Assembly: GCF_901933205.1 (NCBI RefSeq)
Contig: NC_044582.1
Span: 19,443,820 to 19,507,819 of the forward strand
Direction: 5' to 3'
From: Camarhynchus parvulus
Lineage: Eukaryota; Chordata; Aves; Passeriformes; Thraupidae
DNA: 64,000 nt
Shown here: piece by piece, positions 49,972 through 63,904 of the stretch
How the letters are laid out: each line of letters begins with the position of its first letter
How positions within the stretch are numbered: position 1 is the stretch's first letter
Notes under the pieces: model-generated
What the model saw: the letters and a program-made list of their open reading frames with translations, nothing else
Told to the model about the DNA's origin: nothing
Database searches by the model: none
Position numbers and translations under genes: made by a program

Positions 49972-50024
49972 CTGCCAATCACCAGAGCTGCCAATCACCT
50001 GCCAATCACCTGCCAATCATCATT
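49972..50024. repeat. 11-bp short repeat
   Basis: Four adjacent copies of GCCAATCACCT or close variants. Confidence 0.85.
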
Positions 50025-50284
50025 CAGTGTGTGTGAGAAGGGTTACGGGCAGGGGGAGCACGGCTGCCTTTGCAGGGTCATTTCTGTGCCCTGGGAGCCC
50101 CAGGGGGAGCAGGGTTGCTATTTGCTCTCCTTGGTGCAGCCACAATTATTTAGTATTCATAAACAGTAATTTTAACCATTATTTAATTTTAACAATTAAA
50201 TTTTAACATTATATTATAAATTAGAAATTAAATTAGTATTTAATTTTAATTATTATTTTGTATTAATAAAAATTTATTCTCTGA

Positions 50285-50456
50285 AAATTGGCCAAGCACT
50301 GGAACAGGGAAGTGATGGCATTCCCATCCCTGGAAGAGTTCATCAAATGAGATGTGGCGTTTTGCAACATGGCTGATGGACATGGTGGTTGAAAGTTGGA
50401 CTTCATGATCTTGGAGGCCTTTTTCCAACCCACATATTCATTTCCAGTAAATTTTA
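50285..50456 (+). mobile_element. CR1 LINE 3' end fragment (second subfamily)
   Basis: CATTCCCATCCCTGGAAGAG, TTCATCAAATGAGATGTGGC, GACATGGTGGTTGAAAGTTG, GACTTCATGATCTTGGAGGC and TTTTTCCAACCCACATATTC reproduce the order of a CR1 subfamily that differs from the CCATGGCAGG type. Confidence 0.85.
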
Positions 50457-53400
50457 TTTTCAGCAAATTCTGTTATTTTATACCACCCAAGAAGAACACC
50501 TTTTTTTCCCCATAAGAATGATCTCAGCTTTATTTTCTCCTCCAGTTTTTTGGTGCTGAGGATCTGCCTGGTGCCAGGGGGTGGCACTGGGCAGACCCAC
50601 AGCCCTATTCCCCCAGCCAGTCCCTGGCTGTGCCCGGGCAATGCCAAAGCCTCTGCTCTGACCCCAGGAAGGTTCCAGCGGCCCAGAGAGGCGCACAGTC
50701 CCACACCACAATGTCAGGACGTCCTTCCTTCCCACCTGCCAACAGAACTCCCAGGCAAGAGGCTTTGTGGGGTTTATCTCAGGCTTATTGTCCCTGCAGC
50801 AGATTTATTAAACCCAGCGATGACAGCAGCTCTTTCTCCCTGTCACAAGCTTTTATCTTGTTGTTCAGAGCTGGAACCAGCACCTCGCACAACAATGGGC
50901 ATCACACACATTCCAGTGAGCCCTTCAAGGCAGAACCTCAGCTAATCTGTGATGAATGCATCTCAATCTCTGCTCTTTAATTTATAAAAATCACTGTCTC
51001 CCACTGTATTGAACCATGAGATCAGTGAACCTTGCTCTTAACTTTTCAGTTGGTGTAATCCTGTATCTGCTCTCTCACGTGTGCCTTTTACATAAAATAA
51101 AATCAAATAAAGAAGTTATATGGGAGGAGAAGTGTAACCTCAGGTTTTTAAGGCAGTTTCCTTCAGCCATGTGAGTTTCTGGGTTTGTTTGCTTTGCTTT
51201 CCCTCAATATTTACACGAGAAAGTTTCAATTGCTTTGCTTTACTTAAACATTGAAGCCCTTGTGTGCTTTACTGGCATAAATATTTGTTTTATTTAAAAT
51301 CTACTTAGCTGAAAGATCAACAACAGAGGAAGAAATCAGAAATTACACTGGAATTTAAGAGGAAGAACAGCAATTAACTCTGCCAAGGTGTTAACCTTTT
51401 TAAAATGCTGCTTTTGATGAGTGATGCACGAGCATGTATGAATTGTTCAAAAGTCATTTTCTCCATTTCTATCCATTTTTCTCTCCCCTTTTCTCATTCC
51501 CCTCCATGACCCCCTTCCATCCCCACTGCTGTGAGGGAGGCAGGAATTGGAGGGCAGGGCCACGGGTGATCTGGGGCCAGGGCAGCCAGGAAATCCCAGC
51601 AGCCCAACAGGAGAAGGATTTAAATTTAAATTTAAATGTATTGCCTGAAGTCTGCAAAGTCTGCCTTCCTTGCCCTCAGTTTGGGTCCCTTCCAGCTCAG
51701 TGCATTGTACAATTCTCTGAACCCCCCCCACCTTTCCTTTACAGCCCCACGAAAGGGGGATCACTGGTGGTGTGTGCCCAGCCCTGCCCTGCCAGGGAGC
51801 CTGTGCTGAGCCTCTTCTGTCCAGAGAAGGACTCGGGGCCAGGCTGGCCTCCCACTGCTCCTGCACGCCGTCCCCTCTCTGCTGCCAGCAGGCACAAGGC
51901 ACAGCTCTATTCCCGACACCTGGCACAGGCTTTGAGCCCTGGGATTCTGTCTCTTCTCGCAGCAGCAGCTGCAGCCATTACCTGCAGTTTTGGAGGCTTG
52001 GTTCCCCCTGCAGCCTGCAGCGTGCACCCTGCGCTGTGGCACCCTGGAACAAAACCACTCCACCTGTTTTCCCAGGATGAAAGGGGTGTGCCTGAAATCC
52101 CCTGGCTGCTTTTCCCTGCACAAATGATGGAATTAACAATACTTTCCCCCTCCCTGGGCTGACAGGGGACGTTTTTATGGGGATGCTGCTTTCCCAGCAG
52201 CAGTGAAGTGCCTGCCCAAGGCTCTGACTGGACTCTGGAGGCTGAGGGAGCCTCGGGAGGGGGCTCAGCTCTGCTCAGGGCCCTCCTCCATCCCCTGCTG
52301 CACCTCCCAGCACAGCAGGAGCCAGGCGGCTGTGCCAGGGCCAGCCGGGGGCTCCACAGGTCTCTTTCCAGGCAGAAGTGTCACTGCAACCCCATCACTG
52401 GTGCCATCATGAGGAGACTCTCGGCACATCTCATTTTTCACCTCTTGGCTGCTGCACAGGCCCACGGGACCCCAAACCCAGACAGGACACGGAGCCAAGG
52501 GCAGCTGCTGGCTGGACATTTATTATTTTATTATTATTGCAAATATTCGATTATTGCAAATATTCAATTTATTATTTCAAATATTCAGTTACTGCAAACA
52601 TTCCAAATTACCCCTGAGAGCAGCAGAAGGGATTTCAGAGCCCCACGAGGGCACTGCCAGCCCTGCTCAAGCACACAATTAATGCCAACCTGCAGCAGCT
52701 CCTCAAAGCCCTTCTGGGCCTCCAGCCTCAAACAGAAATTAGCAGCTGGGTGTTCTTGTATCTTTTCCCTTCTGTCACAATGATGGATTTTTCACTTTCA
52801 AGATAACACAGTGCCTGATAGAGCCAAATATTGACAGAGGAGAGCAAGAGGCCTGTTATGATAATGGCCATAATGAAATGCTGCTTATAAAAGGATACCT
52901 GGGAATACAGAACTTTCCCTACTGTGGAACACTGATCCCCTCAAGAGGAATAAAATTGGCTTTCTTCTGCCTGCTGCACTGTACCTGTGCTTTATACCTG
53001 CAGCAGAAACACCTTTTAAGAACAAAGATCTCGAATTTTGTCACTTGCTGCCCCAGTGCTGCTTGGCTCCAAGTTCAGAAATGGGCAAACACAAAACTTG
53101 TGGGGAAATGCCAGTGCTGCCAGCCCCTGCCCATCCCCGGGCTGAGCAGAGCCCTGGTCCCTCCTGCTGGAGCAGAGCAGCCACCCCAGTGACTGCCAGG
53201 GCTCTGTGCAGAGCTGTCCCACACAGCTCCTGCATGGAAAATGGCTGTATATAAAATAGAGAGCATATATGGTTATAAATGGTTGTATAAAATATAAAAC
53301 ATAACCAGAACTGCCTGCTAACTTCAGAGAAAGAGCCTGCCAGGCTCTGCCAGATGAAACTCCATCACCTCAAACCTCCCTGGAGTTTTCCTGTGTAATC

Positions 53401-53807
53401 CATCACTAAAATGAAATTATATCAGTTACCATAGAAACATCTTGACCAATGGCCTGATGTTTTTCCCCAGGAAGTGAAATATTGTTCCATTCACACCCAG
53501 AGCTGCCCCTCTGCCAGGGCTGGTTTGGGTGAGCTGATGTTCTGCTCACTCACCCACCAGGCAAAAAGCAGAATTTTCAGCTCTCCTCCCATTCCCTGTT
53601 AGTGCCATTATTGCTGCTGCTCCTTTTTCTTATTTCTTTTTGAATAAACTGCTGAGTAGCACGGAGCTGCTCAGAGGAGCAGCAATGAATGGTTGGAACA
53701 CACACCAATATCCCATGTAGGGCTCTCCATTCCCTTGGGAATTGTCTGGTCTCAGGATCCTTCTCACATTTTATAGCAAAGAAATCCCATCCAACCGCAG
53801 AGCTCTC

Positions 53808-53873
53808 CTGGGAGGAGAAGGAGGAGGAGGAGGAGGAGGAGGAGGAGGAGGAGGAGGAGGAGGAGGAGGAGGG
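53808..53873. repeat. (GGA)n trinucleotide microsatellite
   Basis: Roughly 20 uninterrupted GGA/GAG repeats with one early GGAGAA interruption. It is purine-only on the + strand. Confidence 0.97.
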
Positions 53874-54549
53874 GATAATCCCCCTCAGGCTGGAATCTGG
53901 GAAGAAGCCCCTGGGAATGGATCCCTGGGGCCAGAGGGAGGAGGTCTGAGCCCAGGGCTCCTCCAGGGGATCCAGAACCACACCAAGACACTTCCTTCCC
54001 CTTTTTAAGGCCATCCTGGGGTCCCTCAGCTTGTGGCAATAACATTTCAGTGTGGACACTCATTTATTTACACCCTGCATCCCAGGCTGTCCCGCTGGAA
54101 TTCCCAGAGCTGCTCCATGGACACTGCCTGGCACCCTCCTCATGGACTTGAGCACGTTTTTCATCTCCCACAGCTGCTCAGATTCCTGCTGTGACTGCAG
54201 ACATAAATCCTCCTCATTCACCCAGCCCAGCTCGCAGCCATATGTTATTGCAAGACGCTGAGTTTTTATATACTTGTATTTTTTATGTCCCAAACAGTAC
54301 AAAACTTCTGTTTGCAATCCAAACAAAGCCTGTTCTGAACCCTTTTTTGCTTAGAGATTGTATTTCAACAGCTTGCTTAAACTTAAAACCTAAAGGAAGA
54401 ATCATAAGATGCTTGATTTATTATTAATCATGGGGGAAGATAAATGTTTTCAATCTCTTTATGTCTACAAAGCACTGCAGATCCCACTAGGAACTTGGAT
54501 GGCTCAGGCAGCTTCCTGGGCATTTTAATCTTCAATGTAAATTCATTCT

Positions 54550-54650
54550 CAAAAAAAACCCAAAAAACAACAACAACAACAACAACAAAAAAAAAAAAAA
54601 AACACAAAAAAACCCAAAAAAAACCCAACCAGACAAACAAACAAAAAACC
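54550..54650. repeat. A-rich tract with (AAC)n
   Basis: Contains about seven CAA repeats, then a run of about 21 A and several AAACCC or CAAACAAA words. No upstream SINE or retrogene body is visible. Confidence 0.9.
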
Positions 54651-56734
54651 TCCCCTGGCTCCTGGGAAGGACAGAGTTAACTCCCCTTGGGTTTCAGTTG
54701 TCCTGTTTTCCATGTGTGTGCCCTGTTTACAGCCCAACCTGCAGCACTAACAGGCTGGATTATTTTAATTTCCCCAGAGCTGTTTATTTGTCCATTAGGT
54801 GAAACATTATGGCCATTATTGGGCTGATGCTGCACCAGAAATTTCTTTTTACCAAGTAGCACTAAAACTTTTCCACATGAACTACACATTCCCTATATCA
54901 GGCATGTCTTCCACAATACTTAAAGCATTATTAAGTGCATTTATTTTCAAATACACACTGAGACAGGCGCTGGGCCCAGGCCCTGGTTGGAAGGCAGCGT
55001 ACCCAGGACTGGTGTAGCCCCCACGGCCAGGGCTGCTGGACCTGTACAGATCCAAACCAGAGGTCACACCTCTGAGATTGTGCTCCAGCACAGCACAGGC
55101 AATTAAAACTGGGCTGCTATGTTTGATTTTCAATATCTCAATTAAATCTTGTAAGCAAGTTCAATTAGCGACCTTGGAAAAGTTTTCTAAAATTTAGTGC
55201 TGCTTCACTGCAATGCTTTTTGTGAATTTTCCTTCTGCACAAGCCTTTCTTCTTCCTTTGAATCCAGGCAATATTAAGGAAATATTATCTTTGTAAAAGC
55301 AGGTGATGTTGATGATTTTATTGATTTCAGATAGCTGCCCCTTCAAGACAAATTTCCACTTCAGCCTGGAGGCGCAGAACAAAGATTTCCGATGTTCTCA
55401 ATTATTCAGCACAGCCCTCCCTCCTGCGGGGTGAGAGATGTGTGTGGGGAGGAGCAGGGGCTGCCCAGGGACTGACCCACCCAGAGAAACGAGGGATGTG
55501 GAGCAGGAGCAGGTGCGAGCCGAGCCCACGGACACAGCAGAACTGGGGAATTGCAGAATTAATGGATTTCACTTCTTCTTCAGCCTCAGTCCTGCCCCAG
55601 CCATGCACTGCCACCATCCCAAACAGCCTCCAGAACAAACAGCATTGGCTTTGAGATCTGATCTGGGTTATCTGTCCCCAAAGCTGAAAACCCAAGCACA
55701 CAAAAACCTGGGAGCCACCTGCTCTGTGCTGGGTGCCCTGGGTGTCCGAGACCCTACACTTGCTCCATGCCAGGGTGCAGCTGGTTACACTGGGAATTCT
55801 GACCCCCAAATCATTAAAAATCCCCTTTTTGAAGAGATCCATTCTTCAGCACTGCAGTGCTGAGACACTTCCCGATCTGAAAGCACTTAATGAGATAATT
55901 TGCAGAGAGCTTTAACGAGTTCCAGCCATCTCTTGGCTCGATCCCACCACGGCAGTGCTGACTCCCTGCAGCCACTTTCACAGGTACAATTTGGTCCTAG
56001 AAATTGGGGAGTTTTTTAAAAGCACTGCAGTCTAAATCATGTCATATTCTCAGTGAAACATTCGGAGAGTAAATGTAGAGTCCTGGAGAGAAAAATGTTA
56101 CTCACGATTTTCACATAATGGAGCTGCAGCATAAAAACGCCCTGGGCTGAGTAATTGTGAAAGTGGAGCCAAAAATAAAACGCTGAATTTTTTCCCAAAG
56201 TGAATTTCAGGCTCCCATATCCATGGCAAGAATAAAAGTTTAATTTCCATCAATATAAAAGGATTAGAGCTTAGATTTGCATGGATTGTCACAGTGCTTG
56301 GCTCCAGCAGCCCCAGCTCCTGGCTCAGGCCTCGTGGAGGTTGGCCCACACAGCCAGCTGCCACGGCAGGAAATGGCAACAGCTAAAAGCCCATCTTTTT
56401 TTCATGTGTTTTGTCCTCTCTGATGTCCATGTTTAGGTAGAGGTTACATGTCCATTAAAAGATTTAATTGCTCCTTTTTGCCAGGGCCCTGCCAGAGCTG
56501 CATCCAAGAGCAGAGCCATGGCCCAGGGGCTGCCCGGCTGGCACAGGGCTCGCCCTCCTGAGCCTGAGCACAACAGAAACCAGAGAGAGCTTTGAGAGAT
56601 CCCAGCACAAATCATCAAACAGAGAATCAGTGTCACAACCTGACCTGGCATTTGCCACCAGATCTGTCCCCACACCCCCACAGCCTGCAGGCCCAGCCCT
56701 CCCAGGGCTTTGCTGAACATCAGCTGTATGTGTA

Positions 56735-57030
56735 AATCCAAAATCATTTCAGCTGGGAAAGCCCTCCAGACCTTCACATCCAAGCTGTGCCTGATCCCAC
56801 CTTGTCCCCAGCCTGAGCTCTGAGTTTCACATCCAGGAATTCCCTGGACACCTCCAGGGATGGGCACTCCAAACCCCCCCGGCCAACACCTGACCACCCT
56901 TTCCATGGGGAAATTTTCCCAAATGTCCAACCTGCCCCTCCCCTGGCCCAGCTTGAGGCCATTTCCTCTCATCCTGTCCCTGTTCCCTGGGGGAAGAGGC
57001 CAACTCCCACCCTACAGGTTCCCTGCTTTG
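56735..57030 (-). mobile_element. CR1 LINE fragment (second subfamily)
   Basis: Reverse-complement CR1: GGAAAGCCCTCCAGACCTTC, CCTCCAGGGATGGGCACTCC, ACACCTGACCACCCTTTCC, ATGTCCAACCTGCCCCTCCC, CAGCTTGAGGCCATTTCCTC and CCTGGGGGAAGAGGCCAAC. Confidence 0.85.
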
Positions 57031-59391
57031 GAACCTTGGGTGGTTCTTTGTCCTCTTTTTCCCCTTTGGTTCCTAAGCAAAAGCAGCTCTCACAAACCAG
57101 GAAGAGCTTTTGCCACGTTTCAAGCAAGAGCAGAGACTCCAAGCTCAAATTGCTCTAATAATTTATTCTGGTCTTGAAATCCCCGGGGTTATTTCACAGA
57201 AAATGTATTTTAAGTTGTTTGGCTCCAAAATGACAAGATAACAGACGATACATATTCATTTGCTGCCCCGAGATGGTGATGAGATGTTACAAAATAAAGC
57301 AGCGGATCCTCCCTCCCCCAAACAGTGACTTGTGGCTTTATCTCCCCAATAGCACCCGAATTGTGCTGCCATTTATCTCGAGGGGGTGTTTGTGGAGGGG
57401 ATTGTTTGCAGCTGGAGCTACAAGGCATGAAACAAACTGATAATGGAACTTTCTTCTGAGCTCATTCTTTCGTGGTGGCATTTTTCTTTTTTCCTTTATG
57501 AGCTTCATGACAGGCAGCAGTAATTTCCTCTCTGTATTTTAGCACAAACAACAGATTAGTGTCACACTGTTTGCTGGGAGCTTTTGCTCGCTGCTTGCAT
57601 GAGCACTTGTTGGTGTTTGGTGCGTTCCAAATAAATCATGTGGTCATTCATGAAGATAAAGAGCAGAAGCATCTCCCTGGCACGGCAGAGCACGCTCAGC
57701 ACAGCTCCTCTTCCTCCTCCTCCTCCTCTGCACAGGCCCAGGTGAGGAATGGCACTGTGAGAATGGCAATGTGAGTCACAGAAAACACGGGCCAGGACTT
57801 TGTCTTCTCTAAAAACACAGCCCAGCCCTGTGCTCTGCAAACACCACAGCCCAAAGGCAACAAAAACGTAACACAAATTAACTGCATCGATCACAAAGGG
57901 TGAATTATTTATCTGGAGAGCATGTAGAACACATCATAAAACCTCACAGGAAAAATTACTTTAATTTTTGCCCTTCTTCACACAATAATTAATTATTTTT
58001 TCATACTTTTAGTAATATCCCAGTGAGAAGCCACAAGGAAACATTGCATGGCAGTTCCTCCTGTTTCTCTGATGTATTTCTTCAAGGCAAAGTTTTCTAT
58101 TCTTCCACTCTTCCTCCACCACTGAAAATCAACCTCCTGTTCAGTTTTCCCCAGTGCTTCCAAAGCAGATGCACCTCACCCATGTTTGGGCTCCATCCTC
58201 GCCCCCAGACTCTGCAGGATTTGCCTCCCCACCACGAGCTGGTCCTGCTGCGATCGATCTGGAAATCAGAGGATTTCCAGGGCACAGCCAGCCCCAGCCC
58301 TGCCCTGCCCAGCATGGCACAGCCACCACAGCCAGCCCAGCTGGGATGGAGCAGCTGCCAATGGAGCAGCCCTGGCTTGGAACCCCCGTTCCAGACAAAA
58401 CCCTGCAAATGCCGCAGGGAGTGATTTGAAAAAAAAATAGAGCCAAACTCTACCCAAAGACCACCATGAAAAATTATTTCCACCTCCCACAAACTTCCCA
58501 TTTTAAAAATAAAGTACCACAAAATTCCTTTTTGAAGTAGATAAAAAGAAACCAAGAAGAAACATTTATAATTTTCTTCTGTGTTGAGATAAATGGTGGA
58601 AGTAGAGTTTTTAGAGAAAAAAAAACCTGCCTCCAGGAACCTCCAGGTACCTCCAGGAACCAGCAGGAATCAGTAGGTACCACCAGGTGCCCTGAGCACT
58701 GCAGGGCTTGTCTCAGTTCTCTGAAATTCCCTCACCCCAATGCACTCAGCTGAGACCTGAGCTGAGATCCAGCTGCTCCAGGGCCCCTCCTGTCCCTGAC
58801 ACTCACTCCCCACCAGGGTCACCCTGCACTGTGTTTCCAGCCCCATTCATCAGCCTGCCTTTGATCAAAACGGATCCTCTACATGAAAATTAGCTTTTTT
58901 ATACAAAAATGTTTTATAACTATCAATTACAGACCAAGAAAATTACTACAAAGTGGAAAATTACTATTGGGCAATAAAAATAATCTGATTAATTGCACTC
59001 TGATCACTGTATACAAAGATCAGGATATGAAAATTGCATTTTATTGAGTTTATTCCTTCTAGATTCCCACATAAAAGTTGGGTTTATCTTTTAATTGATC
59101 GACAGTGCATTTACATATAAATCTGAAAATTTGGGTGTGGGAAGATGGCTTTAAACGAGCAGCAGAGGACATCCACACTGCAGCGAGTTGGGAAAAGGCT
59201 TAAAAACATTTAAAGTTACCCTCATGGAATGCTGGTGGCTCTGCACTGGGATCTGTTGCCATTTATCCTCTAATTAATCAGGCTTTTGTCTTAATTTCTG
59301 TAATTGCTTCACAATTTTATGAGAAATCAAAGTATTAGTTAGGAAATATTTGCTGGTGACAGGGACTGACGCCTCAGAGCGCGCGTCCCAA

Positions 59392-59888
59392 AAAGAAATA
59401 AAACCCAGCAAAGAGGGGACAGGGAGCACCTGCCCCAGGTGACAAAGGGATTTCCTAAAAGGAAATAAAACCCAGCAAAGAGGGGACAGGGAGCAGCTGC
59501 CCAGGCGACAAAGGGATTTCCTAAAAGGAAATAAAACCCAGCAAAGAGGGGACAGGGAGCACCTGCCCCAGGTGACAAAGGGATTTCCTAAAAGGAAATA
59601 AAACCCAGCAAAGAGGGGACAGGGAGCAGCTGCCCAGGCGACAAAGGGATTTCCTAAAAGGAAATAAAACCCAGCAAAGAGGGGACAGGGAGCACCTGCC
59701 CCAGGTGCCAAAGGCACTCCAAAAGGAAAGTAAAACCCAGCAAAGAGGGGCAGGGCAGCTGCCCAGGTGACAAAGGGCTTTCCTAAAAGGAAATAAAACC
59801 CAGCAAAGAGGGGACAGGGAGCCCCTGCCCAGGCTGACACTAAAAGGAGATAAAATCCACAAAAAGGGGACAGGGAGCACCTACCCCG
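59392..59888. repeat. 66/67-bp minisatellite with dimeric higher-order structure
   Basis: About eight units contain AAATAAAACCCAGCAAAGAG and GGGACAGGGAGCA. Units alternate CCTGCCCCAGGTGAC (A) and GCTGCCCAGGCGAC (B): A near 59427, B 59494, A 59561, B 59628, A 59694, B 59755, then degenerate copies. Confidence 0.95.
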
Positions 59889-60645
59889 GGTGCCAAAGGC
59901 ACTCCATGGCCAGGGCCCTGTGTGCCACCTGCAGTGCCAGTCAGGCTCCGTGGCCAGGGCCCTGTGTGCCACCTGCAGTGCCAGTCAGGCTCTATGGCCA
60001 GGGCCCTGTGTGCCACCTGCAGTGCCAGTCAGGCTCCGTGGCCAGGGCCCTGTGTGCCACCTGCAGTGCCAGTCAGGCTCCGGCCAGGGCCCTGTGTGCC
60101 ACCTGCAGTGCATCCGTGGCCAGGGCCCTGTGTGCCACCTGCAGTGCCATTCAGGCTCCATGGCCAGGGCCCTGTGTGCCACCTGCAGTGCCATGCAGGC
60201 TCCATGGCCAGGGCCCTGTGTGCCACCTGCAGTGCCAGTCAGGCTCCATGGCCAGGGCCCTGTGTGCCACCTGCAGTGCCAGTCAGGCTCCATGGCCAGG
60301 GCCCTGTGTGCCACCTGCAGTGCCATTGAGGCTCCGTGGCCAGGGCCCTGTGTGCCACCTGCAGTGCCATGCAGGCTCCATGGCCAGGGCCCTGTGTGCC
60401 ACCTGCAGTGCCATGCAGGCTCCATGGCCAGGGCTCTGTGTGCCACCTGCAGTGCCATTGAGGCTCCGTGGCCAGGGCCCTGTGTGCCACCTGCAGTGCC
60501 ATTGAGGCTCCATGGCCAGGGCCCTGTGTGCCACCTGCAGTGCCATGCAGGCTCCATGGCCAGGGCCCTGCGTGCCACCTGCAGTGCCAGTCAGGCTCCA
60601 TGGCCAGGGCCCTGTGTGCCACCTGCAGTGCCAGTCACTCATCGC
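59889..60645. repeat. 44-bp minisatellite, about 17 copies
   Basis: The unit is TGGCCAGGGCCCTGTGTGCC, ACCTGCAGTGCCAGTCAGGC, TCCG (44 bp), with CATGCAGG and CATTGAGG variants. It directly abuts the 66-bp array. Stop-free frames over 280 codons arise in several phases. Confidence 0.97.
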
Positions 60646-61486
60646 ACTCGGTCCAGCCTGGGGATGCAGGGGGTTTCAGAGGTGGAGTTCATGTCACAGG
60701 CAGTGGATTGGGGAAGTTCACAGCCAGGGCTGCACTGAGGCCCCCAGGTGTTTGTCAGCCCCTGGCCCCACCTGCAGGCCCAGAGTGCCCCAGGGAGGGC
60801 ACCCCTGTACCCTCACAGACCCCAAATGCAGCCCAGGCCACCCCTCCACACCTGGGGGAGGCACTGCAGGGACCCTTCCCACGTGGGCACCCAGGGGAGC
60901 TCCCTGAGTACCAGGTAATGCTGCAGAAATGTTTTATTCATAACCCCCTGCGCCCTGGCACCTGCTTTTCTTTGGGCACTTATTTAGCACACATTTAATT
61001 TACTTATTTGAGAGCACCGAGATATTTCCTAATTACCTGAAGTGCTTAAACGTTTCCACTGTTAATAATTCCTTTATTTTCAGCTGTGAGGGCTCAGCTG
61101 CTGCCAGAGCAGCCTGTCCTCAGGCTGGGCTTCCCTCCCAGGGCAGAGGCACAGAGAAATTCTGGATATTTCCTGGGCTGCCACCTCTCCCACCCAGGAC
61201 ATTTTCCTGCAGATGACTTTGCTCTGCTTGGCTTCTTAGGAGGATACAAACAATCCTGTCAGGGCTCTCTGTTCTACTCCATTTACCAGCTTTACTCTGA
61301 GCATTTCTTCTGTAAATGTGGGGTAGAAAATTACCTCTGTGGGGTACAAATTACTTTCAACTCAGGCTTTTCCCAGAGGAAATTTTTTTGAACAAAGAAG
61401 AAGGAAGAATACTTGGAATTATTTTCCAGTGCATCTGGTTGGGGCCTTACAAATCTGAGCAGGTATAAATAAATATTTATCATTCC

Positions 61487-61632
61487 ATCCCCAGGATCCC
61501 TGTCAGTGCCCAAGGCCAGGTTGTACACTGGGGCTGGGAGCACCTGGGACAGGGAAGGTGTCCCTGCCATGGCAGGGGTGGCACTGGGCGGGCTTTGAGG
61601 TCCCTCCCAACCCAAACCATTCCACAAAATCA
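61487..61632 (+). mobile_element. CR1 LINE 3' end fragment
   Basis: GGATCCCTGTCAGTGCCCAA, GGAAGGTGTCCCTGCCATGG, CAGGGGTGGCACTGGGCGGG and GAGGTCCCTCCCAACCCAAA then CCATTCCACAAAATC match the CR1 3' end. Confidence 0.92.
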
Positions 61633-63904
61633 AGATTAACTAAAATGTCTGCACAATCCAACCAATCTCAAGGTATTACTGTGAAAACACAACATTTGAA
61701 ATTTAAATAGAAGGAAAACTGAGTTTGGGGAAAAAATGGAAGAAGAAGTGAGAGGCGGGGAGTGCCAGCAGCTGTGTTCAGCTGGACACATCCAGCATGG
61801 CCTGGCCATGGACATTTCCTTTCCTGAAGGGAAGGGATGCTCAAATAGCTTCAGAAACCTGGAGATCAGGTTTGAACATCACTCACTGCAGAGCCTGGCA
61901 GGTGCTGAGCGCACAGAAAGGAGGGAGCACCCCAGGTCCCCCCCACCAAGGGGACCAGGATGCTCCTGGTGCCAGCCTTCCTTTGCCCAGGCACCCTGTG
62001 CAGCCCACTGTGCCTGGCTGCTGCCTCTGTCCCTGGGCACCTCCTGCTCCTCCCTGCTGTGCTTATTCTCACTTAGGCTCGACAAGCTCCGTGCTTGGAC
62101 AGAAATGGTTTGGTAATTGGCCTTATAAATGGCAAGGACTCAATGCACTCTCATCTCTCCCAGCAACTTAATAACTGCAGATTATGGATGATCAGATCCA
62201 CCTGGAGATTGCAAGTGCAGTTTCTGTCATTAGAATCAGCCACAGAGCATTATTTAATAACTGCCTGGTTCCTGCCCTCCAGCTGGGCCCTGCAGAGAGC
62301 AGGAGTGCAGGCTGCCCTTGCCAGAGCCTGGGGCTGCTGCTCCTCCCTGGTGCCACCGGGGCTGGGGGAGCCTGGAGCAGCACCCCCAGCCCGGCAGGGC
62401 CATGCCAGGCACAGTGCCAGGGTGCTGACCCAAAGCTCTCTGTCATTCCTCAGGCTCTCCTGATCCCCCAGCTCGGGCTGCCCTGCTCCAGGCTGACCCA
62501 GGGGCGCTGCCTGAGCTGCACAGGCACGCTGGGGCTTTGCTAGGAAAGGGTTAAAATAAACCCAGAGTGCTCCCTCGGTCTTGTGGAAATGGAAGTGCAA
62601 TTTTCAGGCAGGCAGAGCTATCCTGTAATGCTATAAACACCATGCTCACTCCTTCCCTGGTGCTCCCTGACTGGGTATTACTGGATCCAAATGAGAACCA
62701 GCAGATCCCCCAGCCCAGCCTGAGCAGCCCCTCAGGGTACCCTGACCCCTCACAGCCCTGTGGGAGTGAAGCCATTCCTCTGCTGGAGAGGAAACAAGAG
62801 CTGCCAGTGATTCTTTGGGTAAAGGGGGGAAAAGATAAGCCAAATATGCCAATTTATGCGTGGAAAGGTCAGAATTTAAGAATTCTCACTTCTTACACTG
62901 CTACATATCTTAAAATGGAATAAATTTTAAGAGCACCATAAAACTATATTCTTCATCCCATTTCCCATGTAACTGGTGCTCCCTCTCTGCCTGCATAAAG
63001 ACAAGCCTCCAGCTCTTTTATTAATATCCATGAGCATAATTTAATGGCTGATCCAGCACTGGAGACACACATTTCATATTTAACAGAAAGGCTGATTTGG
63101 AAGGAGCCTGGAAGAGCTGTAATGAACAGACTGGTTGCTCAGTCTGCTCAGATCAATACAACATCATTTACTTATTGCCACTTATTGGCCAAGTCATTTT
63201 TTGTCATCTTGGTACTTGTGTGTAGCAACCAGAAAAGTGGCAGACAAAAGGACTTAACATTAATTATGTTCATGTGGCTTCAATTCACGTAAAAGCCTAA
63301 AGCCCACTCTGCAATAGAGATCAAACAGTTCTCTTTATTTCCCTGCAAACACACACACAATACTGAAATAGCACAGAGCAGTCCTCGAGAGCAGGCCAAA
63401 GCTGCTTTGTGCACAGGGCCCTGCAAACAGGCAATAAAAGGAGATGTCCTTATCAACTGCAGCACTGAACGGAACCTTGGAAAGGAATAAACACCACAAA
63501 GACAACAGCGCATCCAGGGGAGCTGCCACTGCTGCCGGGACCATGGGGGGCTCCAGGCCAGCACTGTGCAAGATAAAGCTTGGAGGGCCTTTATGGCTAA
63601 CACCTTTTATGTGCTCTCTGCCCTGAGCCCAGCTCTCTTTCCAGCTCGTTCCAGCTGCCTCTGTCTCATGTGTTATTCATGCACCTCAGGATTGGAAAAG
63701 TGAGCACGTGTCCCGAGCTGCCAGAGCACATTATGGTAACATCACATTTGAAGACTCTTATTTCCCCCTATATCCAATTATTTTTCCTCCCAGGTTCCAG
63801 AATCAAAAACAGGTGAGGGAAAACACCTACTGAAAGTTCAGGGAATGGGGCTGTGTGTGAGCCTGGAGTGCTGCCAGCCCCCAGACCCCATCAGGAGGGG
63901 TGGT

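Noticed and set aside
53689..54063. Poly-Glu, poly-Gly, poly-Ser and poly-Leu containing frames
   Set aside because: All come from the (GGA)n microsatellite read in different phases.
54550..54650. Retrogene or SINE poly(A) tail
   Set aside because: No recognisable body upstream and no target-site duplication seen.
59889..60738. A 282-codon + strand frame and several minus-strand frames of about 120-200 codons
   Set aside because: Pure 44-bp minisatellite translation with the same peptide words in shifted phases.
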